Shown: positions 43,017 to 51,663 of the stretch, piece after piece
Layout: each line of letters begins with the position of its first letter
How positions within the stretch are numbered: the first letter of the stretch is position 1
Assembly (NCBI GenBank): GCA_018058095.1
Contig: JAGPCO010000007.1
Span: 50,295 to 114,294 of the forward strand
Length of the DNA: 64,000 nt
Source: Kofleriaceae bacterium
GTDB lineage: Bacteria > Myxococcota_A > Polyangia > Haliangiales > Haliangiaceae
Direction: 5' to 3'
The notes under the pieces: generated by a model
What the model was told of the DNA's origin: nothing
Databases searched by the model: none
The model's input: only the letters and a program-made list of their open reading frames with translations
Position numbers and translations under genes: made by a program

Positions 43017-46000
43017 CTACGTCCGCGGCTGCACGAACACGAAGTCGCGCGGCGGCACGAACCGGTAGCCCTCCTCGGTGACCCGGATGAGGTCGGCGCC
43101 GTCCTCGCCGAGCAGGCGGCGGATGCGCATGATGTTGGTGAACAGCGCGGCGTCGTGCCGGAGCGGGTGGTACTCGACGCTCCACACCGACTGCACGATG
43201 TCCTCCTTCGACAGCACCTTGCCGGGCTGCGACGCGAACAGGAACAGCAGGCGCTTGAGCAGGCTGCGCCGGCGCAGGTCGGCCAGCTCCTGGCCCTGAC
43301 GCCAGATGGTCTCGCGCACGCCGTCGACCGCCAGCGCCCGCGCCGGCAGGCGCAGGATCTCGGGATCGGCGTCGGCGATGTCGCTGCTGGTGCCGTCGGC
43401 GTCGATGACCCGGTACGGCCGCTGCGCGGTCAGGCCGAGGTCGGCCAGGAGGCGCGCCGCCGCCTCGATGGCGGCGCTGGTCATGGTCGCCGCCGACGGC
43501 GATGACGGGTCGGCGGCGATGGCGCCGATGGCCAGGCCGTCGAGCGCGGCATAGGCGGCCAGGCGCTCGACCGGGAGCCCGGCCCGGGTCGCCAGCTCGG
43601 TCGCGTCCCGCGCGTACGCCAGCGCGGCCGGCAGCTCGCCGGCGTCGCGGCCGAGCGCGGCCAGCGCGAGCAGGGCCAGGGCGCGGACCCGGACCAGGCC
43701 GGCGGCGGCGGCCTCGCGCACCGCCCGCGTCGCGGCGGCGCGCGCGCCGGCGTGGTCGCCGCGGGCCAGCTCGAGGCGCGCCACCAGCACCAGCGCGCTG
43801 GCCAGGTCGCCGCGCCGGCCCAGCCGCTCGGCTCGGATCGCGACGGCGCGCGCCAGGTCGAGGCCGACCGCGACGTCGCCGACGCCGACCGCCAGCCAGG
43901 CGCCGTCGAGATCGCGATCGATCTCGTCACGCACCTCGGCGGCGCCGGCGCTGCGGGCCCGCTCGACCGCGCCACCGCGCTGGCCCAGCCCGGCCAGCAC
44001 CTCGGCCCGCAGCACCTCGGCCCGGGCGGTGGCGCGCGCGTCGAGCGCGCCGCTGGCGAGGACGCGCTCGAGCACCTCGCGCGCGCTGTCGAGCCGGACC
44101 TCGACCACGTCGATCGACGCGGTGATGACCTCGGCCCGCGCCGCCAGGTGGTCGGCCCGGCGCCGGACCAGCGAGGCGTGGGCGACGGCGGCCAGCTCGG
44201 CGGCGGCGGCGACCTCGCCGCGCAGGACCAGCACCTCGGCCAGCTCGAGCTCGGCCCGCAGCGCGCCCAGCTCGTCGCCGGCGCCGCGCCGGTCGATCAC
44301 CACGTCGCGCAGCAGGGTGACCGCGCCGTCGGTGTCGCCGCGGCGGGCCGCCAGCGCGGCGTGGGCGGCGGTGAGCTCGCCGTGGACCGCCGGCAGGTCG
44401 AGCTGCGCCGCCGCCGCGCTGGCGCTGGTGAGCGTGGCCTCGGCCTCGCTCAGGCGCCCTTCCAGCGTCAGGCAGCGCGCGCGCGCCGCCTCGGCCCGCA
44501 CCACCACGTCGGCGGCGGCGCCGCCGGCGACCCGCTGCAGCCGCCCGCGCGCCACCGCGATCTGCCCGGTGAACTCGGCCACCCGCGCCTCGGCCAGCGC
44601 GTGCTCGAGCACCGCCGCGTCGTCGCCGTCGGCCGCGACCTGGCTGGCCAGGCCGGCCAGCGCGCGCTCGGCCACGGCGACCCGGCCACGCACCAGGGCC
44701 AGCTCGACCTGCGCGCCCAGGGCCCGGACCCGCACCGCCGGCGGCGCGGCGCCATCGGCGATGGCCTCGGCCAGCGCCCGCTCGGCGCGCTCGAGCTCGC
44801 CGGTGGCCAGCGCCACCTCGCCGGCGGTGAGCGGCGCCAGCGGCGCCCGCGCGGCCAGCCGGGCGGCGTCGGCGAACCGCCCGGCCCGCATGGCCAGCTC
44901 GACCCGCAAGGCCGGCACCGTGGCGTCGGCCACGCCGACGTGGATCAGCACGGCCTCGAGCTCGGCGCTGGCGCCCCGCGCCAGCACCAGCTGGCGCAGC
45001 TCGGCCAGCACCGCCGCCACCCGGGCCGGGTCGCCGCCGCGCATGGCCAGGCGCGCGCCCAGGACGATGCGCTCGACCGCGTCCATCGCCGCCAGCGCGC
45101 CGTCGTCGCCGGCCGCGCCGGCCAGGCGGGGCCCCCGACCGGCGCCGCTGCCGGCCACCAGCGCGCCGGCGCGCCCGGCCAGCGCGGCCAGGTCGTCGGC
45201 CGGGACCCCGACCAGCGCCGCCGCGGCCACCTCGTCGGTCACGATCAGGCGGCCCTCGTCATCGAGGTCGACCAGCTGGTGCGCCAGCAGCTGCGACGCG
45301 GTGGCGCTGGGGTCGAGGCCGGGCACCAGCACGGCGAGCGCGGCGCTCGCGGCCGGCCAGCTCAGCACGGCCAGGCCGACCAGCGCCTGCCGGGTCGACG
45401 CCGGCAGGCGGTCGAGCTGCCAGGCCGATGGCTGGTGCGCCTCCACGAAGCGGCGCCGCAGCGCCAGCGGGTGACCGCGGCCTGCCGCCAGGGCCTGATC
45501 ACGCACGGCCGGCGCGGTCGCGCCCCACACGCCCTCGAGCTGCGCCCACAGCGCGGCGGCGTCGTCGGGCGCCAGCCCGGTCAGCTCGTGTTCGATCGGG
45601 GCCACGCCGCGGCCGTAGCCGAGCGGCTCGCGGCCGACGACGAGGACCCGGCCGAGGGCGGTCGGGCCCGGCACCAGCGACGGCAGCAGCCGCGCGGCCT
45701 CGTCCTCGTCGAGCTGGTCGAGGTCGTCGAGGACGAGCAGCCGGGCCTGCCGCTCGAGCGTCCGCACCAGCGCCCCTGGCGCGCAGCCGAGCACGCGCTC
45801 GGCCCGGGCCCGGACCACGGCGGCGCTGTCGCCAGCCCGGCACGGGACGCGGTCGCACCGCCCGCGCAGGGTCGCGCCCAGCATCAACGTCAGCGTGGTC
45901 TTGCCGATGCCGGCCGGACCGAACAGCGACACCATCGGCGCGACCGCGAGGTCGGCGCGCAGCAGCTCGAGCTCCCGGGCCCGGCCCAGGCGCGGCAGCC

Positions 46001-46139
46001 GGTAGCGGCCCAGCCCGACGGGCAGCGGGCGCCCGGCCGGGGCGGCGTCGGCACGGTCCGGCGCGGCCTGATCTCCGGTGGAGGCCACCTGCTCGCCGGC
46101 AGGTGGCGCGTCGGATGGGCGAGCGGGGCGTCGGGCCAT
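43017..46139 (-). CDS. ATPase/TPR regulator with C-terminal OmpR-type winged helix
   Basis: 1,040 residues. The N-terminus is a STAND-type NTPase: P-loop GPAGIGKTTL at 74-83 and Walker B LLVLDDLDQLDED. A long array of Ala-rich helix pairs (TPR/SUPR-like) fills the middle. The last about 80 residues are a winged helix (KRLLFLFASQPGKVLSKEDIVQSVW ... LRHDAALFTNIMRIRRLLGEDG ... IRVTEEGYRFVP) of the Trans_reg_C type. Such regulators usually carry this DNA-binding domain at the front, so the order is reversed. Probably a ligand-gated, ATP-switched transcription factor. ATG 46139 is assumed; GTG 46088 is an alternative. It lies next to the SctN-type operon. Confidence 0.8.
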   Translation of the reverse strand: MARRPARPSDAPPAGEQVASTGDQAAPDRADAAPAGRPLPVGLGRYRLPRLGRARELELLRADLAVAPMVSLFGPAGIGKTTLTLMLGATLRGRCDRVPCRAGDSAAVVRARAERVLGCAPGALVRTLERQARLLVLDDLDQLDEDEAARLLPSLVPGPTALGRVLVVGREPLGYGRGVAPIEHELTGLAPDDAAALWAQLEGVWGATAPAVRDQALAAGRGHPLALRRRFVEAHQPSAWQLDRLPASTRQALVGLAVLSWPAASAALAVLVPGLDPSATASQLLAHQLVDLDDEGRLIVTDEVAAAALVGVPADDLAALAGRAGALVAGSGAGRGPRLAGAAGDDGALAAMDAVERIVLGARLAMRGGDPARVAAVLAELRQLVLARGASAELEAVLIHVGVADATVPALRVELAMRAGRFADAARLAARAPLAPLTAGEVALATGELERAERALAEAIADGAAPPAVRVRALGAQVELALVRGRVAVAERALAGLASQVAADGDDAAVLEHALAEARVAEFTGQIAVARGRLQRVAGGAAADVVVRAEAARARCLTLEGRLSEAEATLTSASAAAAQLDLPAVHGELTAAHAALAARRGDTDGAVTLLRDVVIDRRGAGDELGALRAELELAEVLVLRGEVAAAAELAAVAHASLVRRRADHLAARAEVITASIDVVEVRLDSAREVLERVLASGALDARATARAEVLRAEVLAGLGQRGGAVERARSAGAAEVRDEIDRDLDGAWLAVGVGDVAVGLDLARAVAIRAERLGRRGDLASALVLVARLELARGDHAGARAAATRAVREAAAAGLVRVRALALLALAALGRDAGELPAALAYARDATELATRAGLPVERLAAYAALDGLAIGAIAADPSSPSAATMTSAAIEAAARLLADLGLTAQRPYRVIDADGTSSDIADADPEILRLPARALAVDGVRETIWRQGQELADLRRRSLLKRLLFLFASQPGKVLSKEDIVQSVWSVEYHPLRHDAALFTNIMRIRRLLGEDGADLIRVTEEGYRFVPPRDFVFVQPRT

Positions 46140-46544
46140 ACCCGTCTGTCACGCAAGCGTCGGGCCAGCGAGTGACCTGGCGTGGCCGGTGATAAGTCCT
46201 CGAAACTCGGATCGACCTGGCCGCCTGCGGAGGTCGACGCGGCCCAACCTGAGACGTCGGCGTCTCGACCGAGTGCGCCCCCTGGGTCGCGACGCCACAG
46301 CCCACCGCGGGCTGATCATGGACCCCACGCCGACGTCCATCGCCGCCTCCCCGACGTCGACCTGTTCGTGATCGGCGACGTGTTCGTGGCCGCCCCTCGC
46401 GACCGTTGCCGTGCACCTGAACGGGAACGACACCGTGATCCTGATCGCTCTCCCTGCCGCCACCCGGGCCGGCTCCCTCGCCCCGGCGTCGATCACCGCC
46501 ATCAGGAAGCGTCGGATCATCAGCACCCAGTGGCCGCCTGGCGT
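46140..46544. other. 405-bp spacer with regulatory signals and no supported gene
   Basis: A weak minus-strand frame (46149-46526, GTG start) has no recognisable protein and is not claimed. Seen: a sigma-54-like promoter at 46152-46167 (minus strand), and a hairpin-forming inverted repeat GAGACG-TCGG-CGTCTC at 46251-46266. Its 46320-46440 part has VDLFVIGDVFVA-like coding bias reminiscent of the repeats at 26,461, possibly an eroded copy. Confidence 0.45.
46152..46167 (-). promoter_or_regulatory. sigma-54-like -24/-12 promoter
   Basis: Minus strand TGGCCCG-ACGC-TTGCG, exact GG-N10-GC spacing, 10 of 12 consensus matches. The predicted start (about 46141) is only two bases before ATG 46139, so either the transcript is leaderless or translation starts at GTG 46088. 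Confidence 0.45.
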
Positions 46545-48092
46545 TCAGCCGGCGTCGCCGCGGGATCGCACGGCCGCCAGCTCGCTCAGGCGCGCCAGCG
46601 TGCCGTCCCACTCGGCGCACTCGGTCGGCGCCTGATCGAGGAAGCGATCGATCGCCGGACGGCTCTGGATGGCGAGGTCGACGGCGCGGTCGGAGCCCGC
46701 CTTGTAGGCGCCGAGGGTGATGAGATCGCGATGGTCGTCGTACACCGCGAGCCGCCGCCGCACCTCGGCCGCGTCGCGCAGGTGCCCCGGGGTGGCGATC
46801 TGCGGCATGACGCGAGAGACGCTGGCGGGCACGTCGATGGGTGGGAAGTGGCCGGCCGCGGCCAGGCGGCGCTCGAGCACGATGTGGCCGTCGAGCAGGC
46901 CGCGCACCTCGTCGGCGATGGGCTCGTCGAGATCGCCGCCGGCGACCAGCACCGTGTACACCGCGGTGATCGCCCCGGCCTCCGACGGGCCGACCCGCTC
47001 GACCAGGCGCGGCAGCAGCGCGAACACGCTGGGTGGGTAACCGTGGCGCGCCGGCGGCTCGCCGCAGGCCAGGCCGACCTCGCGCTGGGCCCGGGCGACC
47101 CGGGTCAGCGAGTCGACCAGGAGCAGCACCCGGGCGCCGCGGCGGTCGCGGAACCACTCGGCGACCGCGGTCGCGACCTCGACCGCGCGGACCCGGACCA
47201 GCGCCGGCGCGTCGGCGGCGGCGCACACCGCCACCGTCCGCTCGCGTCGCTCGGCCAGGTGGCCTCCGAGCAGCTCGCCCAGCTCGCGCCCGCGCTCGCC
47301 GACCAGGCACATCACGCACACGTCGGCGCCGGTGCCGGCCGCGATCTGCCCGAGCAGGGTCGACTTGCCGACGCCGGCGCCGGCGAACAGGCCGATGCGC
47401 TGGCCGGCGCCGAGGGTGAGGAGGCCGTCGATGGCGCGGACGCCGGTGGTGAGCGGGCTGGCGATGCGCGGGCGGCCGAGCGCCGGCGGGGCCGGCCGGG
47501 TCACCGGCCACGCCTCACCCCGCAGCGGCGGGCCGTCGTCGAGCGGCTGGCCCAGCCCGTCGATGACCCGGCCGAGCAGGTCGTCGCCGCACGCGAAGGT
47601 CGCCGCCGCGCCGGTGCGCAGGACCGGCGCGTCGACGGCGACGCCGGCGAGCGGTCCGAGCGGCATGAGCAGGGCCAGCTCACCGCGGAAGCCGACCACC
47701 TCGGCCGGCAGCGGCCCGCCCCGACTGCGGCCGATCGTCACCTGCTCGCCCAGCTCCACGCCGGGCACCTCGGCCCGCACCAGCAGCCCGACCACCTCGC
47801 GCACCTTGCCGTCGCCGGCCGCGCCGAGGCCGGCGCCGTGGTCGGCGCTGCCGAGGCGGTCGAGCAGGGCCAGCCGTTCGGCCGAGATCTCGGCCGAGAT
47901 GTTGGCGCGGGTGTCGCGTGCCTCGGCCAGGATCTGCTCGGCCAGGCGGCGCGCGTCGTCGAGGATCCGGCTGGCGTCGGTGCGGGCCACGGCCCGGACC
48001 TCGTCGGCCTGGCCGCGCGCCTCGGTCAGCAGCGCCTCGGCCAGCTCGCGCGCGTCGTGGACCTCGCCGTCGATGACCCGGCCCCGCTTCAC
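46545..48092 (-). CDS. sctN: SctN/FliI-type secretion ATPase with fused helical N-terminus
   Basis: 515 residues from GTG 48092, which overlaps the stop of the upstream gene (GTGA). The core is a type III secretion/flagellar ATPase: LLGRVIDGLGQPLD, P-loop FAGAGVGKSTLLGQIA (Lys243), VGERGRELGELL, LLLVDSLTRVARAQREVGL and DGHIVLERRLAAAGHFPPIDV. The first about 78 residues are extra: a charged helix (GRVIDGEVHDARELAEALLTEA) resembling the N-terminus of the stator SctL/FliH. A SctL-SctN fusion is suggested. No other secretion-apparatus gene is in the window. Confidence 0.85.
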   Translation of the reverse strand: MKRGRVIDGEVHDARELAEALLTEARGQADEVRAVARTDASRILDDARRLAEQILAEARDTRANISAEISAERLALLDRLGSADHGAGLGAAGDGKVREVVGLLVRAEVPGVELGEQVTIGRSRGGPLPAEVVGFRGELALLMPLGPLAGVAVDAPVLRTGAAATFACGDDLLGRVIDGLGQPLDDGPPLRGEAWPVTRPAPPALGRPRIASPLTTGVRAIDGLLTLGAGQRIGLFAGAGVGKSTLLGQIAAGTGADVCVMCLVGERGRELGELLGGHLAERRERTVAVCAAADAPALVRVRAVEVATAVAEWFRDRRGARVLLLVDSLTRVARAQREVGLACGEPPARHGYPPSVFALLPRLVERVGPSEAGAITAVYTVLVAGGDLDEPIADEVRGLLDGHIVLERRLAAAGHFPPIDVPASVSRVMPQIATPGHLRDAAEVRRRLAVYDDHRDLITLGAYKAGSDRAVDLAIQSRPAIDRFLDQAPTECAEWDGTLARLSELAAVRSRGDAG

Positions 48093-48931
48093 GTCGCCGA
48101 CGGTAACACGGCGCCGCCCGGGCCCGGGGCGGCCGGAAGGCGGTGCTGCAGCCACGGCGCGACCGCCACCCACGCCAGGCCCGGGCCGGCCGCGCCGGCC
48201 GCGACGACGCCGGCCGAGACCAGGCGTGGCGGCAGGCGCTGCGTCACCTGGCGCGCGACGTCGCCGCCGAGCCGGCCCAGCGCGGGCAGCAACCCGATCA
48301 GGCCCGTGCGCATCGCGTCGGCCTCGGTCCACCCGGCCGGGGTCGGGCCGATCCGCTCGAGCAACACCCGCGCCGGACCGAGCGCTCGCGCGCGCGCCTC
48401 GTCGTGCGCCAGCCAGCTGGCCGCCTCGACCAGCCGGCGGCCCAGGCCCGGGCCGAGCGCCGCGGCCACCCGCGCCACCGCCGGCGTCCCGACGGTGGCC
48501 AGGCCGCCGGCCAGGCACAAGAGGCCGACCTCGACCAGGGCCCATTCGACCGAGCCGGTCCAGCCGGCCAGGTCGGCCAGCTCGGTCAGCTCGGAGGTGG
48601 CGGCCGGCATCGCCACCAGGCCGGCACAGGCTCGACGCTGCGCCCACACCGCGGCGGCGTCGCCGGCGCCGACCAGCGCCTCACCGAGCAGCACGCCGCG
48701 CCGCGCCGGGTGGATGAGGCCGGTCCCGGCCGGCACCGGCGATCGCACCGACGCGACCGCGGCGGCGACCGCCTCGGCCCGGCCGGCCCGCGCCAGCGCG
48801 CTCCAGCCCGCCAGCAGCGCGCTGACCTCGGCCGCCAGCGCGGCCGGGAGGTGAGCCAGCAGCGGCGCTGGCGCCTGCGCGCGCAGGGTCAAGGCCGCGG
48901 CGATGGTGCGCGCCGCGGTCGAGCCGATCAC
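48089..48931 (-). CDS. Ala/Leu-rich helical protein of unknown function in SctN operon
   Basis: 280 residues from GTG 48931, whose GTGA overlaps the stop of the ligase-like gene. Almost entirely helical (LLAHLPAALAAEVSALLAGWSALARAGRAEAV), with repeated LGEAL, LLERIG and hydrophobic patches near the C-terminus. No family is recognised. Its place directly before SctN would suit an export-apparatus accessory protein, perhaps SctK/FliG-like (inference only). It ends with a GTGA overlap to sctN. Confidence 0.65.
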   Translation of the reverse strand: MIGSTAARTIAAALTLRAQAPAPLLAHLPAALAAEVSALLAGWSALARAGRAEAVAAAVASVRSPVPAGTGLIHPARRGVLLGEALVGAGDAAAVWAQRRACAGLVAMPAATSELTELADLAGWTGSVEWALVEVGLLCLAGGLATVGTPAVARVAAALGPGLGRRLVEAASWLAHDEARARALGPARVLLERIGPTPAGWTEADAMRTGLIGLLPALGRLGGDVARQVTQRLPPRLVSAGVVAAGAAGPGLAWVAVAPWLQHRLPAAPGPGGAVLPSAT

Positions 48932-50502
48932 GCGTGCCCGGTCTCGGCCCGGCGCCGAGCCCGTTGCGGCCGCAGCTTGTACCGGAGCAGCTTGCCGCCC
49001 GGGCCGCGTGGCAGCGCGTCGACGAACTCGATCCAGCGCGGGTACTTGTACGGCGCCAGCGTGTGCTTGATGTAGCCACGCAGCTCGGCCTCGAGCCCCG
49101 GGCCCGGGGCGTGGCCGACGTTGGTGACCACGAACGCCAGCGGCTTGATGAGGCCGTCCTCGTCCTCGGTGCCGATCACCGCCGCCTCCCACACCGCCTC
49201 GTGTGCGGTCAGCGCGCGCTCGACCTCGACCGGCGACACCCACTTGCCGCCGACCTTGAACAGGTCGTCGACCCGCCCGCAGTGGTGGTACATGCCGTGG
49301 GCGTCGAGCATGAAGCGGTCGCGGGTGGTGAACCAGCCGTCGGCGCCGGGCCGGGCCACGTCGCCGCCCCAGTAGCCGTTGAACATCGACTGGCTGCGCA
49401 CCTGCAGCGTGCCGATCTCGTCGGTCCCGACCACCTCGCCGTTGTCGTCGACGACGCGGACCTGGATGCCCGGCAGGGGCCGGCCGCACGCGCCGGGCCG
49501 GGTGACCCAGGCGTCGCGGGTCGACGACGCCAGCGCGAACTGGAAGATCTCGGTCAGGCCGTAGCCGACCGTGACCTCGGTCGCCAGCACCGCCTTGATC
49601 TTCGACAGCAAGCGCTCGGGCATCCCCTCGGCCCCGGCCACCGCGTTGCGCAGGTGGGCCAGCGGCCGGACCCGGGCCTCGGCCTCGGCGTCGCGCGCCA
49701 GCTGGCCGTAGATCGACGGCGTCGCGAACAGCACGGTCGGATCGAAGCTCTCGACGGCGGCGAAGATCGCCTCCGAGCGCGGCTGCTCGGGCATGAGCCG
49801 GGCCTGGCCTCCAGCGGCGAGCGGGAACAGCAGGCCGGAGCCCAGGCCGTACGCGGTCGACAGGCGCACCACCGACAGGCAGCGATCGGCCTCGCTCAGG
49901 GCCAGGAAGCCGCGCCCGTACGACTCGAACGCGGCGGCCAGGGCGCGGTGGCTGTGCGGCACCGCGCGCGGGGTGTCGAGCCCGGCCCCGGTCGAGTACA
50001 GCAGCACGCACGGATCGTCGAGCTCGGTCACCGCCGTGGTCGCGACGTCGGAGGCGGCGGCCAGCGCGGCCTGGTAGTCGTGCTCACCGGCCGCGCGCGG
50101 GCCGACCACCAGCAGCTCGCGCAGGGTCGGGGCCTCGGCCCGGACCTCGTCGATGACCGGCTGCAGGAAGCCGTCGACGATGGCCACCGCGGCGCGGGCG
50201 TGCTGCAGCAGCTCGCGCAGATCCTCGGCGGTGGCCAGCTCCGACAGCGGCACCACCACGGCGCCCATCCGCATGACGCCGAGCATGGCGGCCGCGGCCT
50301 CCAGGGTGTCGCGCATGAACAGGATGACGCGGTCGCCGCGGCCGACGCCGAGCGTGGTCAGGGCGGCGCCGACGCGCGTGGTCTGGGCGATGAGCTCGCG
50401 ATAGGTCCAGGTCCGCTCCCCCTCGTGCAGGGCCGGCTTGTCGAGCCGCCCGCGCTCGGTGGCGTCGTCGCAGATGCGCTGTACGAAGTTGCCGGCGGCC
50501 AT
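48928..50502 (-). CDS. acyl-CoA ligase-like (benzoate-CoA ligase type) protein
   Basis: 524 residues from ATG 50502. It belongs to the ANL adenylation family: GYGLTEIFQFA (A5), TRDRFMLDAHG (A7-like), GRVDDLFKVGGKWVSPVEVE (A8) and the catalytic Lys in GPGGKLLRYKLRP (A10). The usual phosphate loop 'SSGTTGxPKGV' reads YSTGAGLDTPRAVPHSHR: Lys is Arg and one residue is inserted. It may have lowered activity or altered nucleotide handling. Expected substrate: an aromatic or short fatty acid. Heads an operon with a helical protein and SctN, an odd combination. Confidence 0.75.
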   Translation of the reverse strand: MAAGNFVQRICDDATERGRLDKPALHEGERTWTYRELIAQTTRVGAALTTLGVGRGDRVILFMRDTLEAAAAMLGVMRMGAVVVPLSELATAEDLRELLQHARAAVAIVDGFLQPVIDEVRAEAPTLRELLVVGPRAAGEHDYQAALAAASDVATTAVTELDDPCVLLYSTGAGLDTPRAVPHSHRALAAAFESYGRGFLALSEADRCLSVVRLSTAYGLGSGLLFPLAAGGQARLMPEQPRSEAIFAAVESFDPTVLFATPSIYGQLARDAEAEARVRPLAHLRNAVAGAEGMPERLLSKIKAVLATEVTVGYGLTEIFQFALASSTRDAWVTRPGACGRPLPGIQVRVVDDNGEVVGTDEIGTLQVRSQSMFNGYWGGDVARPGADGWFTTRDRFMLDAHGMYHHCGRVDDLFKVGGKWVSPVEVERALTAHEAVWEAAVIGTEDEDGLIKPLAFVVTNVGHAPGPGLEAELRGYIKHTLAPYKYPRWIEFVDALPRGPGGKLLRYKLRPQRARRRAETGHA

Positions 50503-50558
50503 GCGCGGCGATGGTAGCAGGAACCCGGCGTGACCGCGCTTCGTGGTACCACTGCCGC

Positions 50559-51128
50559 GTGCGCATCGTCGCCGGCACGCTGGGAGGCCGTCACCTGACC
50601 GCGCCGGGCGGCCGGACGACGCGGCCGACCAGCGACCGCGTGCGCGAGGCGGTGTTCGCCATCCTCGGGCCCCCGCCCGAGGACGCCGCCGTGCTCGACC
50701 TGTTCGCCGGTTCGGGCGCGATGGCCCTCGAGGCGCTGTCACGTGGCGCCGCGCGCGCCACCCTGGTCGAGCGCGACCGGGGCGCCCTGCGCTGCATCCA
50801 CGACAACGTGCGCGCGCTCGGGGTGGCGGCGCAGGTCGAGATCGCCGCGGTCGACGTCCGCGTCTTCTTGCGCGCGGCGGTCCGGGCCACGCCGTGGAGC
50901 TGGGTCTTCATCGACCCGCCGTACGCCTCGACCTGGGCGGCCGATGCCCTGACCGCGCTGGCCGGCGCGGCGCTGGCCGAGGGCGCGGTCGTCGTGGTCG
51001 AGCACGATCGCGCCCACCTGCCGCCGGCTGCGGTCGGATCTCTGCTAAGAACGGACGAGCGGCGCTACGGCGACACCTGGCTGTCGTTCTTCCGTCGCGC
51101 GCCGGAGCCGGAGCCCCCGCCGCCATGA
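50559..51128 (+). CDS. rsmD: 16S rRNA (guanine-966-N2)-methyltransferase
   Basis: 189 residues from GTG 50559, which begins the conserved RIVAGTLGGRHL; the longer frame from 50511 is unlikely. Motifs: TSDRVREAVFAIL, DLFAGSGAMALEALSRGA (SAM) and the catalytic DPPYA. It methylates G966 of 16S rRNA. Its stop overlaps coaD (ATGA), the usual rsmD-coaD pairing. It is divergent from the ligase operon across 56 bases. Confidence 0.93.
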   Translation: MRIVAGTLGGRHLTAPGGRTTRPTSDRVREAVFAILGPPPEDAAVLDLFAGSGAMALEALSRGAARATLVERDRGALRCIHDNVRALGVAAQVEIAAVDVRVFLRAAVRATPWSWVFIDPPYASTWAADALTALAGAALAEGAVVVVEHDRAHLPPAAVGSLLRTDERRYGDTWLSFFRRAPEPEPPPP

Positions 51129-51661
51129 CCACCCCGCCGACCCCGCCTGGCCCTTCGACCTCCCCGCGGGTCGCGGTCTACCCCGGCACGTTCGACCCGA
51201 TCACCACCGGCCACCTCGACATCCTCGAGCGCGCGCTGTCGATGTTCGACCGGGTCATCGTCACCATCGCCCACAACCCGCGCAAGGCGCCGCTGTTCAC
51301 GCTCGACGAGCGGCGCGCGTTCATCCGCGACGCCCTGGCCCACCACGGCGACCGCATCCAGTTCGCCTCGTTCGACGGCCTGCTGGTCGAGTTCTGCCGG
51401 CAGCAGGGCGCCCAGGCCATCGTCCGCGGCCTGCGCGCGCTGGCCGACTTCGAGTACGAGTTCCAGCTCGCGCACATGAACCGCCGGCTGGCGCCCACCG
51501 TCGACACCGTCTTCTTCATGACCGACGAGCGCCACCACTACGTCAGCTCGTCGCTGGTCAAGGAGGTCGCCAGCCTGGGTGGCGACGTGACCGGCCTGGT
51601 CCCGGCGCCGGTGGTCGCCGCGCTGGCCGACAAGTTCCACCGCGACCCACCTGCGAGGTAG
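51125..51661 (+). CDS. coaD: phosphopantetheine adenylyltransferase
   Basis: 178 residues. ATG 51125 overlaps rsmD. Motifs: VAVYPGTFDPITTGHLDILERA (T/HxGH nucleotide motif) and the late YVSSSLVKEVASLGGDV (ISSTxVR-type). It carries out the fourth CoA-synthesis step. A Pro/Ser/Thr-rich tail of about 13 residues precedes the core. Confidence 0.95.
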   Translation: MTTPPTPPGPSTSPRVAVYPGTFDPITTGHLDILERALSMFDRVIVTIAHNPRKAPLFTLDERRAFIRDALAHHGDRIQFASFDGLLVEFCRQQGAQAIVRGLRALADFEYEFQLAHMNRRLAPTVDTVFFMTDERHHYVSSSLVKEVASLGGDVTGLVPAPVVAALADKFHRDPPAR

Positions 51662-51663
51662 CC

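Noticed and set aside
46149..46526. Minus-strand ORF in the spacer before the ATPase regulator
   Set aside because: GTG start, no ribosome site, no recognisable protein; overlaps promoter-like elements.
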